A DNA stretch of 64,000 bases from Hemicentrotus pulcherrimus (taxonomy: Eukaryota > Echinodermata > Echinoidea > Camarodonta > Strongylocentrotidae), in NCBI GenBank assembly GCA_003118195.1, contig BEXV01000975.1:7911-71910 (forward strand), in the 5' to 3' direction. Both the position numbers and the translations under genes were made by a program. The notes below the pieces were generated by a model. That model did not search any database, was not told the origin of the DNA, and saw only the letters and a list, made by a program, of their open reading frames with translations. Below, piece after piece: positions 12,301 to 27,300 of the stretch. Numbering within the stretch: position 1 is the first letter of the stretch; the number at the start of each line of letters is the position of its first letter.

Positions 12301-15300
12301 CAAGCCATTTAGTTTGATGTTGTGTATAATGTCATCAAAGGCTTATAACCTCTTACAGGAAATTATTTGGAAAGTTCATAGGTGTGTATTTTTAATACTA
12401 ATTCAGTTAAACCAGAGAGAAGGTGAAAGTCATGTTTGTAAAAGGGTGAACTTTGACCTCAGTCTAACTTATTTTGTGAAACCCATCTTTAAACCGAGAT
12501 TAAACCCAGCGTCAGATTAAAAATTTAATAGAATCAGGCATTCTAACATTATATGTTATAATTTTAGTGATTTTGAAACCTTAAATTTGTTTTCATTGAT
12601 CAGTTATGACATCAAACAATTGTAAAGAAGAGGGGCTGGGGCATCTCTATGGCTACATGTCTGTGCACACAGACAAATACAAGAATAAGAAAATTACAAT
12701 CTAGCCACAGTTTTTTCACCACACAACACTGAGGTTGCCAATTTAAACAACTTTCTTGTTGCGTGCCGTGATGGTGAATGCACTTACGTCACATGCCAGA
12801 GATTTCCCTGAAGCCTGCAGGTAAATTCATATATCTGTTGATCAGCCACAGCACATTCTTGTGGAGTCTGGCAATTTAATAACAGATTGGAAAAAAACAC
12901 AAAGAAACAGTTGGAGATTCATAATTTATCATTAATTGCTCACTTACGGAATTCATGATTCAGACGGCTTGATTTGATTTTGTAAAAGTTCAGTTACTCT
13001 TTCTTTATCTTGAAAACTATAATGATTATTTGTATTAAAGAAACAGGTCAGGATTTGCCTGAAGAATTAGGCCATATGTTTTATTCTATTTTATACTTCC
13101 GTCATGTGTCATTAGCTTGAATGTCTCAATTGACTCTGCATTTAAATTGAAAACAATATCTATTTGTACAACTTGACTAAAAAAAAGGTTAAATATTCCC
13201 TCCAGAAATAGAACAAACACTTGATTTCTCTTGTCTATTTTCTAGATATCTAGTGACTCTGCAAATAGATCGCAACACTCTTTAAGAATAGGCCTTCAGC
13301 AGATAGACACATGTTACTTATTTTGCTAGTAAGAGAAATTGGGACGACTTTCAAGAGGGATAAAGCGAATTTGATCTAGTTCATGTGCAAGTGCCCTACA
13401 GCTAAATATGTGTAATGTTTGATTGTACAAAGGAACACTCTGAAGGTGATGAAATCTTCCATTGTTTTGTTCCTTTCGTACTCTAGCTCTTTCTCTCCAC
13501 TAGGTTTTCTTGTTTTCTGTAGATCCTGTCTGTGTACTCTATGTTTTGTCCCGTGTTTGATATAATCATATATGGAATAGATGCAAATTGAGACATTAAA
13601 GCACCGCAGATTAAATCTAGAAACATAGATATATTTTTTTCACAGAAATTTAAAGCAAACCAGGAGAATACTGTACAGACTTTACAGTATGTATGTCTTT
13701 ATGAAGACATGCTTTGTTTCTTCTCCCTGTAATTCTACAATGATTGGCCAGATGGCCAACAATTAAGTGATGCTTTGAATCTGAAGAAATGAAGAAGAAA
13801 AAAAACCATTAAGTCCAACTCTAACCTTCACCCCAATCCAATGGGAACATAAGTTCTTAACCCTTAAACCTAACAGAAGGTCCAACAGTACCAATAGAGG
13901 CCTAACCCTTTATCTTTCACAAATTAAAACCTGAAGAAAATGATGTTGGAGCAAAGTCAACCATACAACATTTGCAAATTCTTCTTTTATTGTATTTTTT
14001 CTTCTTCATAAAATGACCTATGGCATAGAAACCACACAGACTTGGCACAAATATGATATGTCACTCATGTGGGTTCAAGAAGTCAAAATCATAGATTATC
14101 TCAACAAAAATGTTAAAATCCAGACTGACTTGAAAATTTCTGGATAAGATTTGATGAAGAGTGCTCATAACTTGTCAGATACACTGGAGATATGCCACTT
14201 GAAAGGCAATAACACTTATCCTTTTAAAAGGATTGGTTAAAGAGAAGTTGAATATTCATGATTAACTACATCCTGGCAAAACACCTAGGAATGCTACATT
14301 CAAATCTTCCTGGTGACATAAATATCAAACATCATTAACTTCCAAAAGACAAACGAGTTTCACAAACGTTCAGAAAATAAAAACTGTTCATGATTATTTG
14401 TATGTTTTTCTTCTTCTTGAAGGAAACAAAAAATCAAACTGACAAGTGGGATTAGTGGAAAGTATCGTTGACCCCCTTTACGATACTTCCCTCGGCGATT
14501 TCTCTCTGACGACTTTCTGGTCATGTCGACAGTAACGGTGTTTGCTGGGAAATTGATTGTGGCAATCGCTTGGAGCAAGGGCCTGAACATAATCTGCAAT
14601 TGTTCACCTTGTTCTGTGCTTGTAACTCTTCCTATTGGCTTATTTGATGTGTTAAAGTGGATATGTTGATTGAGGATGCATGTGTGGGTATGAAAGAAAA
14701 GAGAGGGGATAGAAGATAGAAGGGGGGGGGGAGAAGAAGAGGACATAGAGGGAGGGAAAGCTACATGTAGGGCAGTGGAGAATGGAGAATTTAAGAAGAT
14801 TGAAGAAGATGAAGTTGTATGACTTATGTGTTATTTCTATAAATTCTTTTGTATTTCTTAATTTTTTGGTAATCCAATGTTTATTGTGCTTGCTTTTTTT
14901 TGTTGGGGGGGGGCACTCCTAAACTCAAACCTTCACCCCATTTCATGGCTGAACTTGCTTTCTTCATGACGATTTTCACCAAAAGTGAATCTTTTTATGT
15001 GCTTCAATTGTTTGTGTTTTTTCATGAAATATATCTACTCTTGAATTAATGAAGTTGCTCCAGATAAGCTTTGAAAGTGGTCAGAACTTCCTAAAAAGAG
15101 TGACAGGGATTATTACTTTTTGTTACCATTTATCCTGTCAATATCTGTAATTCACACCTTAAAAAACAGGTGCCAAATGAAGATAATGTTAAGAAATGTT
15201 TACACATAACTATATTATTCCCAGTAATATTCTATATCAGATTGGACTTGATTCTTTCTTGTTTCTCTAAAATCCACAATGAGGAGGTTAATCTCTTTTT

Positions 15301-18300
15301 GATGTATCTTTTATTGAACAGATAACAATGTTCATGAGCAATTTTAACTGATAGGAATGTTTCAGGCAAGATTTACATGTAAATCTATTTTCGTCTTTTG
15401 CGCAGCCTCCCTTTTGGCAAACAAAACATTTATGATGTATCAAACATTGTACCTCTGTGTACCAGATAGAACATGTATATCTTTATCAACCATTAACTTT
15501 AATAACTGCATGGATCATCTTTCCAGTATCACATCATTTCATTTATGTTAGCTTCAGAAAATATATATATTTACAAAGCCTTGTCGTTTTTATTTATATT
15601 TTTTAATATTTTGTAGTGTGCTCCGAAATAAGAAACCAGCTTCAAGAAAATACTCAGAGCTTCTACTGACTTTTGGAAGTGGGTTAGATAGTTTAGCGTG
15701 TTTGGATAAAATTTCCAAAAGGATGCGCTTGTGGGAAGAATGCTGATTTTTCAAAGTCAAACACATCTGATTGAAATCTAATTCAGGGTGATTTTTATCT
15801 CCCTTTTCCTTATTTGGACTACCACCCCTCTCTTTGAGGGAAAAGTGTTGAATTCAAGACATCAATTTAGCAAATCTTTATTGGGTAAGTGGGATATTAC
15901 AAGTTCAACTACAGGTTTCTTGTGATTGAGGTCGAACAAGAAATTTTCTGTCTATTGAAAGGAAATACCTCTTATTGGGTAATTTTGCTCAGGAAATTAG
16001 ATATAATTCAGGCTTTGTCAAGTTACACACATCTAAAATTTGCTGGAGATCAGAAATAACAATTTTCATTACTCGGATTTCATGTGTTTGTATGTGATGT
16101 AGTGTCAAGTTTGAAAGTGTCTTGTTTCAGGAATCGGCAAATAAAGCCCTCACTGCAAATTATATCATTAATATTTGACTTTTTTTTTTAAAGCAGGTCT
16201 CGGGTATCTGGGGGCTAAATTTACCCATCCACACGTATGGGATTAAATATCAGTTTTTAGACAATAAATGTAATTTGTAAGGACACTGACATCCTATTAT
16301 GATCTTTGATACCCACAAATCGCAACTTAAGTTATCGCAGTGGCATTTCCATATTTTTTGCGTAATTAATTTACTTGGTCAGATTTAGAAAATTGAAGAG
16401 GCTGGAAGGACACCAAAATAAGTGTTAATGTATTATTTTCCTTTTTGATTGTTTGTAGACCTAACCTACAGTCATCGAAATGTGTGTCGTTTCTTTTCTT
16501 TATCTTTTGTTGTTGTTGCAATAACATGCACATGTCTGATGTTTGATGAGGTCTTTCTTTTGTGAAATATTTTCCTTGTGTTTTGAATATAAAATCCCTT
16601 GTTTATAACCTGGAAATTATGCTAAAAATACACAAAGAAGGAAGTAAAAGGTGAAAAAAATATAAAACTTCAATTTAAATTCATTTGGATTTAGTATTGC
16701 AACAGTTTCTTGGTAAATGACATTTTCTTTTATTCAGTATATAGACCATTAACAAAACTGAATATGTTAGTACTTCTGAATAAGTGAAAATTATGATAAT
16801 ACATGAAGGAGACTTGAAGATTACATGGGATCACATTACAGTAAGGTCAATATCTGTATAATAACTTCAGAGCGATATTAAAGATGAATGAAGTTCCTGT
16901 TTTCAAATTATATTCCCATAATCTTATCAGCAGGCGTAAGACCTTCGAATTGAGATGAAAATATTAAATTCTGCATATTGTGCATACAGTACACATTAGC
17001 AGAAAATGAGCATTCTTTATAAAGGAATTCAACTTGAATAGTATTAGTACATGATAGGAGTTATGAACATTAAAGAGATAAATTGCTCGTTGTTCAAAAT
17101 AGATGCTCAAGATTTGCAAAGAAGATTATATTACAATTGGAGAGGAGTCTAGGGACACAGGTTTGCATTAGATTTGACAGTTTGCTTATTACATGTCCCC
17201 CATTTCAATATCTTTGTTTTGCATAATTTGCTCATTATTCTCCCTGACTTTGGCTGAGATAAAAAAATCTTTGTGGGGGAACAATTTTCATTCCTCTGTG
17301 ATTGTAATCGCCATTAAAAAGTTTTTCTTTCTCTTTTTTCTCTTTAATATTCTGGACATGTATAATACAAGATATCTTCTTATACTTGTGATATCATACT
17401 CCAGTATTCATAGGATGTGACTACATACAGTACCCCAAAACAAATGAATTGAAAACGCCCTTTTCTGAATGGATTAAATACCTGTCGTTGGGATTATATC
17501 CAAGATTGATTGCCTTTGTTAAGTGGTCACTTGGATATATTAAAGAATTGATCTAATAATTGAGTAACCTTTTGGATGAGTAAGTTGTCTTGGTCATTCA
17601 TTTAATTGACAATGGGCAGTACCTTTTACTTCAGAAAAATTATCAAGTAGCCTTTCATTTTTTGTGCAGAGAATATAATCAGTCTGGAAAGTGCTTTTCA
17701 TAATTGATAAAAACCATGACTCTGCAATTTTTTCAATGGAGCTCAAATGAAGTATCTTCTTTTCGGGGTTGGAATCTTTATATCATACATATTTATTAGT
17801 ACTCATCATTGTAAAAATGACCTGATAGGGACGAAGAGTTTTGAAATTCAAGGCTATTGAGTGTAATCATAATTTCAAGGAATGAATTTTCAAAAGTCCC
17901 GAATATCTTATCTAAACACTTTACTCAATGTAAAAATAAGAAACATCAAAAAGAAATAAATAGAGATCATTGACATGAGGATTTGATCATTTGAGCAATA
18001 TTAAGAAGGATTAAAAGTTATCTACGGTAAACAGAGAGATTGAACAAAAACCATTTGGGATAAAGAGAATTGAGTGAGTTGGGTAGAGTGAGATGATAAA
18101 CATAGAGAGAGGAAAAAGAAGATTACTATCAAATCTCCTCCTATTTATCATAAAAATAAAGAAAACATATTCCTAATCGGTGTGGACTTTTCTCATTTGT
18201 TTGCGCGAACCAGTTTCACCTTCCTGTATTAAACTCTCTTGCTCAAGGAAAAGAAGAGAAAAAAAGGAAAACTTCTTGTCGCCAAGATTGATACCCCAAG

Positions 18301-21300
18301 AATATCCCCAAATGCATAGTATTCCCATTAAGGGGTGTCAATACAACATCCCCTTTCTTCACTTTCTGACCCACTTCATGCATGGCCACGCCCTAGGTGA
18401 CCCCCCAGTGTTTTGAGCACCCCGTAAAGCAAACCAACCCGCCACGCACCCCTGATAGGATGATAGATTGCGGACTTGTTCTAATTCTCAGTGATTAGTA
18501 TCCTTCTAATAGTTGCTCCTAGGTGAAGGAAATTGGTGAGAATAACAAAACACACCATAGCATGTATGGGATGTTCCCACTAATTACTACTTTACAAGTC
18601 AATTACAATGTTACAAGTCAATTACAGTGCGCACATTGGTTTAGTAATCCCAAGAGGGCAGGGGAAAGGAATGATAATATAAAGCAAACTTCATTAAAAT
18701 GATACATGTAATTTACATTGTTTTGTAAATTGGTCCTGGATTCTGAAATATTTATTTTCATTCTTCAATGGTAAATATACAAGACTTTGATTTTCACTAA
18801 AATACATTCAACAATACATTATACATATAAGCAAATATATAAACAATAAAAAGAATATGGAGGAGCCAGCAGAGGCCATTGGCCTTTCAAAAGCTGGGCT
18901 CCAATGGACGCAGATGATTATACAAAGTAAAGAGAGAAATAAAGAGTTCTTATCATGAACAAGTAAAAAATAAATAAAAAAGTGTCTGCCACATATTTTT
19001 TGAAAGAAAATGTGTAATTGCAGAGTATGACGAACTGTGAACAAGGTATTCCATAAAAGTCTTGGATTAGGTATATGTACACTTGGGTAGGCCATGTTGT
19101 CTACAATACAGTGTATGTTAATGATCAAAAAATAATAATTCACCACTGTTTTGATAGGCTTTCTCAAAATGACGCTTTTCATCACGTATTCATAGATGCC
19201 TTTAACAAAGATGATTATGACTTCATAGATACCATATAGCCTGCAGTGATCTTCAAGTACAATTGAGTGCAACAACTTTACTAAAAGTTCAACAATTATT
19301 TGCACAATGATAGTGCCACTAAACATTTCGCTCTGTAGAGAGACCCTGTAGAGAGGCGCGGTAGCATTCTAAAGAACATCTTTCCTCTCAAGAGGGTTTG
19401 AATCCCTATGACTCAGCTTAGTGCCGTTGGGTAAGGCAGTGTAACCAAGCGAGCTAGTCCTACAGCTAGATTCCAGGAGCTATGGATGCACTGCATGAGA
19501 TGTTACTCAAGGGTGATGGATTATTTTTCATGACTGCGGTTAACTAGTACAGGACAATGATTCATTCATGAGTTTGTATTGGATCAGTCAACATAATTGT
19601 GAAATATGTAAACGTTGCCCCGGGTGATGAAATATACACATGTGTATGGTCAGCACATTGCACATTTGAATGAAAGGAAAATGTAATCCAATGAAAGAAA
19701 TACATGGAGCATAGGATTTTTTTTAAACGTAGCTCTAAAAATGAGCTCTGGAAAACTAGGAAAAAAGAGCTCTGGTGAAAAAATATAATAATCAAGAAGA
19801 CCTTTGCAAAGAAATCAACTTTTAAACTATTCTGTAATAGCAAATCCACAACCCCCCCCCCTCCCCCTGCCCCTAAGAAAACACTTACTTTTCCCCTCTA
19901 ATGTTACCCGGTTTCATTTAATCTTTTTACTAATGAAGTACGTTTAGAGTCATTTCCTTGAACTGTTAGGGAGCAGATTTAATCCTTTGACAAATCCTCT
20001 GTTTGGAAAATGAATAATTAGTAGGAAGGTGAACCATGGAGAAGATCCAAGGTCTTGACCGTACCCAAAAGAACCAACGTGAAAGTTAGTAAGTGGGACT
20101 TAGGTGATTGTTTTCACGTACTTTTTGCAACACCTTTCTTAGGGGGAAGTGACAAATTTAAAGTCAAATTATCTGAGTTAGAGTCATTTGAGTACCCAGC
20201 ACGACTCCATAATGTTGTTATAAGCCATCGATGATAGTCAGCTGTATACAGCCTAGGAAGAACTCTGTATCGTATTGAAGGATATTTTAGTGACATTTTT
20301 AGGGTATCCACTGAGTTTGTCCCCATGGAGATGCTTGAATTTGAGTTTGATTTTGATACTGAGCCGGATCTGAAAAGAAGGTAAATATTCGTTTTGATGC
20401 AACATGTACGGTACATGTATGTGTGCATGAGGGATACTTTGATTAATCATTTATAGAACTAAATATTGTACACATGTACATAAACCTTGTTGTATTTCAA
20501 GTTATACCCCATGCATTCATTGTCTCTGTGTGGATTGGTTAGTGGGGTGGGGGGTGATCGAACATGAAATAAAGTTATTGAAGTATCTGTAGGTACATTT
20601 ATGGAATGCTTTTTTTATGTTTATTGATCTCAGAGTATGGGGGATATCAATATTTCATCGTCTATTGGGAGATTCAAACCCCAAATTTGTTTCTACTAAA
20701 AATTAAGATTGATTTGTCATAGTGGAGACTCCCTACATGTGTTTGACAAAAGCAGGAAGCTACCACAATGACAAAACTTTACCAATCGATACAGAAATAG
20801 GTGATTCAATGTAACTTGCAATTATCTCTTGTCAGAACTTGCTGATATTCCTATCTTCTGCCTGGCCTCTGAATTACAACATTTTTGTGCCATTTTTGTT
20901 CCACATTTCATTCAAATATTTCATTATTCTTATGCCTATGGTATATTGGTACTGGCATGTCTGTCTCCCGTCACAAGCTTCAAATGTTTTATCCATGGCC
21001 GTAAATGTACATGTGGAACGTGAATGGTGGGTAACTTTTCTTTTTCTAAGCTCATTGGTTAAAAACTAACTAGTTGAAACCTTAATAAAATGTTTGCTGA
21101 GGACTTGGAAGTAGGCAAGAGTTGAAATATAAAAATAGGCAAGTTGTGAAAATAGTTTTATTGTAGCATTATGTCAGTGGTATGGCGCATGGGAGTAACC
21201 TTTACATTTGAAAGCTTGTCTGTGCATAGACAACACCCTTTCATTTTGTGGATTAAATCTGATAAAGCAGCCCCCCCCCCCCAAAAAAAAGTAACATATC

Positions 21301-24300
21301 TAGCAGTGGGTGTGATGTACACGTTCTTCGCAAAAACATGGATGTACTGAGAAGTGACAAATGGAACCAATAGCTCACAATTTTTACACATCCCCAAACC
21401 CTCCAAATTTTAAACCTGTCAATGACAACTACTAATACCATTTTAATATGAAACGATTACGATAGGAAGCACTTGAAGAATATCTTCGGCAATGGTACAA
21501 CAAATCCCCAAACCCTCAAATGTTAAACCTGTCAATGGCAACTAATAAAAACATTTTAACATCCAATTATTGTGATGCCCACTTCAATGTGAATATTATT
21601 AAGAAACGGAAGTACTCGAGGAATACCGGTATCAATACTACCACCGAATTCAGTGCCAATACTTCTGCATCAATTACGAAACATAGCTCTCTCTATTTTC
21701 TCGCGACTGGGGATCCTACGTGCCTCTATGCCTGCCCTCCCTGTTTAATCTTTCTTTTGAAGGAGAGTAACGCCCCACCTATTAATGACCTGTAGAGATC
21801 AGGAAGTCCAATTATTCAAGTTGTCACACTCTGCACCTCGCTGTACAAGTCCGTATTCTACATGTACGGCATTTGATCGGAGTGGCTATATACGGCCTTC
21901 TTTCGGCTTATGACACATTTTGTTGTCGTCACTTGTTACCTCCTCCTCCTTGTGTCGTGCCACAATTCATTTCTGTAAAAACTGAGCAGGATTTTACTGT
22001 GAGGATCAAGTAGATTTTGTGGTTGATGGCCTATCTTGATAACAAATCATCTGGCCAGAAATAATTTACCCCTCTCAAATTTCATTAGGAATAATAAGTC
22101 ATCATTAATACAAAATCCTACTTTAAAAAGTTTTATGTGGAGATCCCTGCTTTTTTGTCGTATGACATATTTCATAAAGTTTGTTAAAAATGTTCAGTGT
22201 TTACACCTAAAGGTAATATGGTTACCGTATTTAAAATATAAAAAAAAAACACAGGTAGTATTCAACTTTTCAAGAGAAACAAAAGTGTTTTTCAATTATG
22301 CATAGATTTGTTACATAATTCATAAGGAAAATTGATTTTGTTTAAAGTCATTAAGAAATGTTGACAGTTTTTCTGAATTTCCATGTACTGCACATGTAGT
22401 TACTAAACTGCAAAGAGGGCAATAAAAAATAGTACCGTAACTGATTGCATGATAACCAAAAAGTAACAGCGCCTACAACTTTACATCCTTTAACTTTTTA
22501 GTAGACTAAAATTGACACAAGTCTAATTTAATGTAGAAGTACTTTGCAAAAGGAACAATGTTGTCAGATGTATTAGGGAGGAATAAAAGAAGTGAATAGA
22601 GAAGGAAAAATTCTGCGAAAGACAGGGAGAAGACTTCAGGAGATGTTGAACTTTAAAGATGTAGGAAGGGAAAAGGATATGGAAGAAATTAGCTTGATGA
22701 TAGCACCACAGAAAGAAAAGAATGGAAATGGGATGAAAAAGAAAGTGTTGTAACCTTCTCCAGAATGGTTGAGATGTGGGAAGGAGATGGGGCAAGACAA
22801 GCGATCGGAACCAAGTGGAGGTGACGAGGGGAACAGGTGGAGGAGTGGACTGTCAAGGGTCATGATTGGTCGGCCCAGAGGAATACTTATCAGTTTCCGA
22901 CTTTGAAACATCAATCTGGAGTTCCAAATCAAGCTCCTTAGTAGAGTAGAAATTTGTTTGGCCTGCTTATTAGTCAGAATCTGAAAAATAGCGAGAGGGA
23001 GAGATCGAGTCCTAGCTTCCACTTCCTGTGGGTGAATCGCAGTCGTTAAAGTGAAATCCGATTTCAACCATCTTCGCTGATTTGATTGGGATGGGAGTTG
23101 TAGAATGGTAGGGATCGTGATAGGGATTTGTGGAAAGATGTCTTTGAAAGATATCATCAGTGGTGAATGGTGTTTCCAGCGGTGTATATTGAGTTAGACA
23201 TCGAAGGACGAATGCAAAATAAACAAGGGAAGTTGGACACACTAATCATATGTCTAATGGAAGGATTTATGTAAAAGGAAAATGGGTTAATAGGCTTTTG
23301 TATATGCTGGATGATCATAGACAACGTTAGATATTAGAGAGTAAGATTAGAGCACAAAGAAAAGGAGTATTAAAAAAAAAAATAATTTAGTATTCATAAT
23401 CTTAATCAAAGAAAAATTTGTTTTTGAATAATAGGTTAAAGAAATCTTGAAACATTCTTTATAAATATTTGTTGTAGTTATAATGCTGTCTGTATTTCTC
23501 AATGGAATGAGTCAAAACCTGTTGTTACAGCAAAGGCTTTTTTGATGGTTTTAGGTCTGAAATAGACCTGTAATGACTCACTCTTTATTTGCTGGAGTAT
23601 TGAATGACATTGAGCAAACCACCGTTTCCTCAAAAAGAGATACAACCCATTCTACTGTCCCTGTCTGAGCAAAACTAAATCAAGTGCCTCATCAAAGAAT
23701 ACTCCCCTGGTAATACCTATTGAGTATATTGGGTAAATGTAGTATTTCCTGGCAGTCCTATCCATGTCTATGATGATGATGATGATCCACAGCACTTGTA
23801 TGGCGCCATTTATCTGGTCTATACAATACATGTTAGTATTAGTTGTAAGGAATGCAGAGCTTTGTAAGGCCACATTGACCTTTGATGTATACACATCTAC
23901 TATAGATTGAGTTATATTTTGAAGTTATAAAAGTTGTATTAAAGTCAATTGTGTCAATTGTCAAACCGTTCTTTGTTTATTATAAGTTTAACAGTCATGA
24001 AATGACCAGAATTTATATCACTATAGTACATGTAGATGTAGAAACGTTGAAGTCTAGATAATAATAATAACTTTACTTTAAAGTCTAAATACCTTTTATG
24101 AAAAACCTTGAAACATGCAATATTGATAGGATGCTTTTGAATCAAGGTGTTCTTTTATGCACAACTAGCCTTAAAGCAACACTACTATCTTCGTTCATGA
24201 TTTTTTTCCAGATTGGAGTTAACCCCTTTTCTCCTAGAGAACTACAATCAATGTATGAATACAGCTCAAACCTTTTCTTTTCTCATTTCTGATTGATATT

Positions 24301-27300
24301 TTCCAATTCTTTAAAGATCATTATAACTTGGTTATTTATGATGATAATGTACCAATTAGACCAGGAATCTATGATTTAGCTTCTAAGTTAATCAAGACCC
24401 AATGGTTGGTCACACTTGACGCCTACGCTGACGGGAGCGTTTTAACTCGAATTTTGGCCTAATTTACAGCCCCTTCGACCTTGAAGTGATGAGAAACATC
24501 CTACATGCCGGGCCAATGAAACACCATGGTGGATAAAGTTCAAAGATGTGGAGAATAAAAGTGATGATGTTTTCCAGCCCGCTGAGGAACACATGGTTGT
24601 CTAGTCCAATTTATACCAAAAGAGTCCCTTTCTGACTTTTCATTTCCCTGATTCGATTATAACCTTCAGAAATCATTTACAGCAATATTTGGGTACGTTA
24701 TCAGTTTTATTTCTCTCTGCATGCTGCTCTTCACTGGGATGCGTGGTCCAAAATAAAGACATATTCGGGGTCAGGGCCCTTGATTGCAGCAGAGATTTAT
24801 GAGGAGCGAGGGTATATGTTTGTTACAAAACAGGCTCCAAGGGAGAAAGGATGTTCCAATTGGTTTGACATGACCGCGCAGATGCCCCAAAGAACAAGCC
24901 TGCTGAACATAAGAGTAACATATTTTTAAATGTTAATGCTCAGTAGGGATAGGAGATATCATCTGAAGGCTCCTGAATCATGAGCACATTGATCCTTTAT
25001 CACTGCATCTGACAGACCATGAAATTAAGTTTATTTTATGGATTACTAGGAATGTGATTGAGTTTAAAGCTGAGAAGTTTTGCCACATTCTGGGGACTTT
25101 AATAAAGAAGGAAACAAATTGTATGTCCCATACCCAAGACATTTTTATCATATGTTTTATTATTTTGTTGAACATCAGTGTCTTGTGAAATCTTGAGAGA
25201 TTTGTTACAGCCAAAGTGCTATGATACTTCTATGTTATGCTTGATTTGTGAACAGTCTATTACTAGCAGATGTGTAGTCCATCAATTAATGTCATGAATC
25301 GAATTTGTCTCATATTGAGGAAAAAAAAAGTTTCCATGAGTACTTGTAGTTACACCTTTCTATAAGTCCAATTTCACTTGATTTGAAAAAGAGGAATTTT
25401 GAAACATATAATCACTTCATGATATCAAAGACTTTTCATGTGGTAATATACATTAATACAATGAATTTCAATTCTTTAAAATGCTTTAATATTAATGACA
25501 AAGATCAAAATGCAGCCATCATGTGAGTATGCATGGATCAAATCAACTTCTTGTACATGTATAATCACCTCCCCTCTGTAACATAAATCTCTCCTATCTT
25601 TATACTCATTGTTGCTCACAAGTTTAAAGCTAAATGAAAGTCTGGGGGCCATTTTATAATATTTTCCACATAGATTGAAAGAACTGTGGCAGGAAAAAAA
25701 TGATATACCCACCAGACTGTATATGTCAGCCCTACGCTCCATCAGGGGAGTTGATCGGCAGAGACAACACTGGCAGCCCTCAACCGACGTCACTGCCATT
25801 CGTAATAGCTATTGTCATGACTAATAGCTGATTGATGAATATGTTCTTATATATCCCTATCCCCAAAAAAGCTGCATGAAAGGAAGGTGATTTTGCCAAG
25901 AAAAGTGAAATGACCGGTTAAAATGACCACCTGAGGGGTAGCCTAGGTGACTTGAATGATACGGGAAAGCATACAGGTTGGACTGTAATATATACAGGGA
26001 TTTTGGTTGTAGTAGCTACTGCTCCAGCGTTGAAAGGGAAGGACAGGGAGACTTGTGGGGGAAACTTGGCTCGATGTCTGGGTGTAGGGGACAAAAAAGT
26101 TGAGCAGTGACTTCCCCTGCCTGTTGGCCAATCCAGCCAGCCAGCCAGCAAGCCAGCGTGCAACGCTCATGTTCGATACAGTCCGATTTGTCAGCTCAGT
26201 GAGGTCACTGTAGTTCCCTATTTGGCGCTCAATGATTTTGTTCATGCTTGTGAAACAGTTGATGGTCATTATTAAAGTGTTTTTTGGTGCTTTTTTCCTA
26301 CCTGGAAGTCACCAAGATGATTCCCCATCACTCGGGTTTGATTGTTTGCATATGGACACGCACTCCCAGGGCAATATGGTGAGTTTAGCGTCAGCTCTCG
26401 ACAGCAAAATTCAATTGTGGGGAGACAAACGATCCGGACTGAGACTCCCACAGATTGTTCTCATCGGTGAAAAGACACACATTATTAATCCAACAGTGGG
26501 GGTTGATTCTTGACAACCGATTCACTGTGAAATGTGGCTTTTCATCAAGAACAGCGTGGTGTTATATGTCAGACAGGTTTGAGTCGATGTAGGAAATTGA
26601 TTGATATTGCATAGGCTGCGATGGGGTACCGTACCATTTGGTGAGGAAGGAGGGATGTACAAGGGTAGAGGCTCTCAAACAAATTGTTCTTCCGTAACTC
26701 GAGTTGATATGCCTTATTGGCAATGGCTGCTCTGCCAATGATACTCTGTGCAGTAGATTTTGATCCACACATTTCTAATCATGAAACAGTGAGAGATTTT
26801 GTAGAATCTAGTGCCACGCACTTTATCTTTCTTGACAAATCTTGTTTTGGTGCACACATTTTATTATTTTACCTTCATTTTCCATTCTAGCTTGTATGTA
26901 TGTATGCTGAAAAGAAGACAGTAATAATGAGTTTGGTAGTTAACGGTGGTTCAAGGCAGGTTTAAAATTCTGTGACTGGTCACATCAGGAGGTCTAATTA
27001 TCTATATAAAAAAAATATTTGTTCAAATACTTGAAACTTGAAAACAAGATTATACACTTTACAATGTATAGCAGCCACCTGTTGATAGCAAAAGGTAAAA
27101 AGAGAATTAATGTTGCCCCTTGTGAGCTATCCTAAATGTTAATTACTTTGAAACCAGTCAGAGTGAAGGATAGGTGGTGAAATAAGTTTTGTCAAGGTGT
27201 ATTGTACAGCAGCATGATCTCAAAAGCTTTTTAGGATATAGCTCTTTACATGCGCTCTATCTGGGGAATATATGCAAATTAAACTGCACGTGCTGATCGT

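Noticed and set aside
14360..14746. 128-codon minus-strand ORF
   Set aside because: No motif or splice framing; its start lies in a G-rich low-complexity patch.
22636..23157. 173-codon minus-strand ORF, longest in the window
   Set aside because: Compositionally ordinary, no recognisable motif, and no splice or start context. It probably reflects a purine-rich plus strand.
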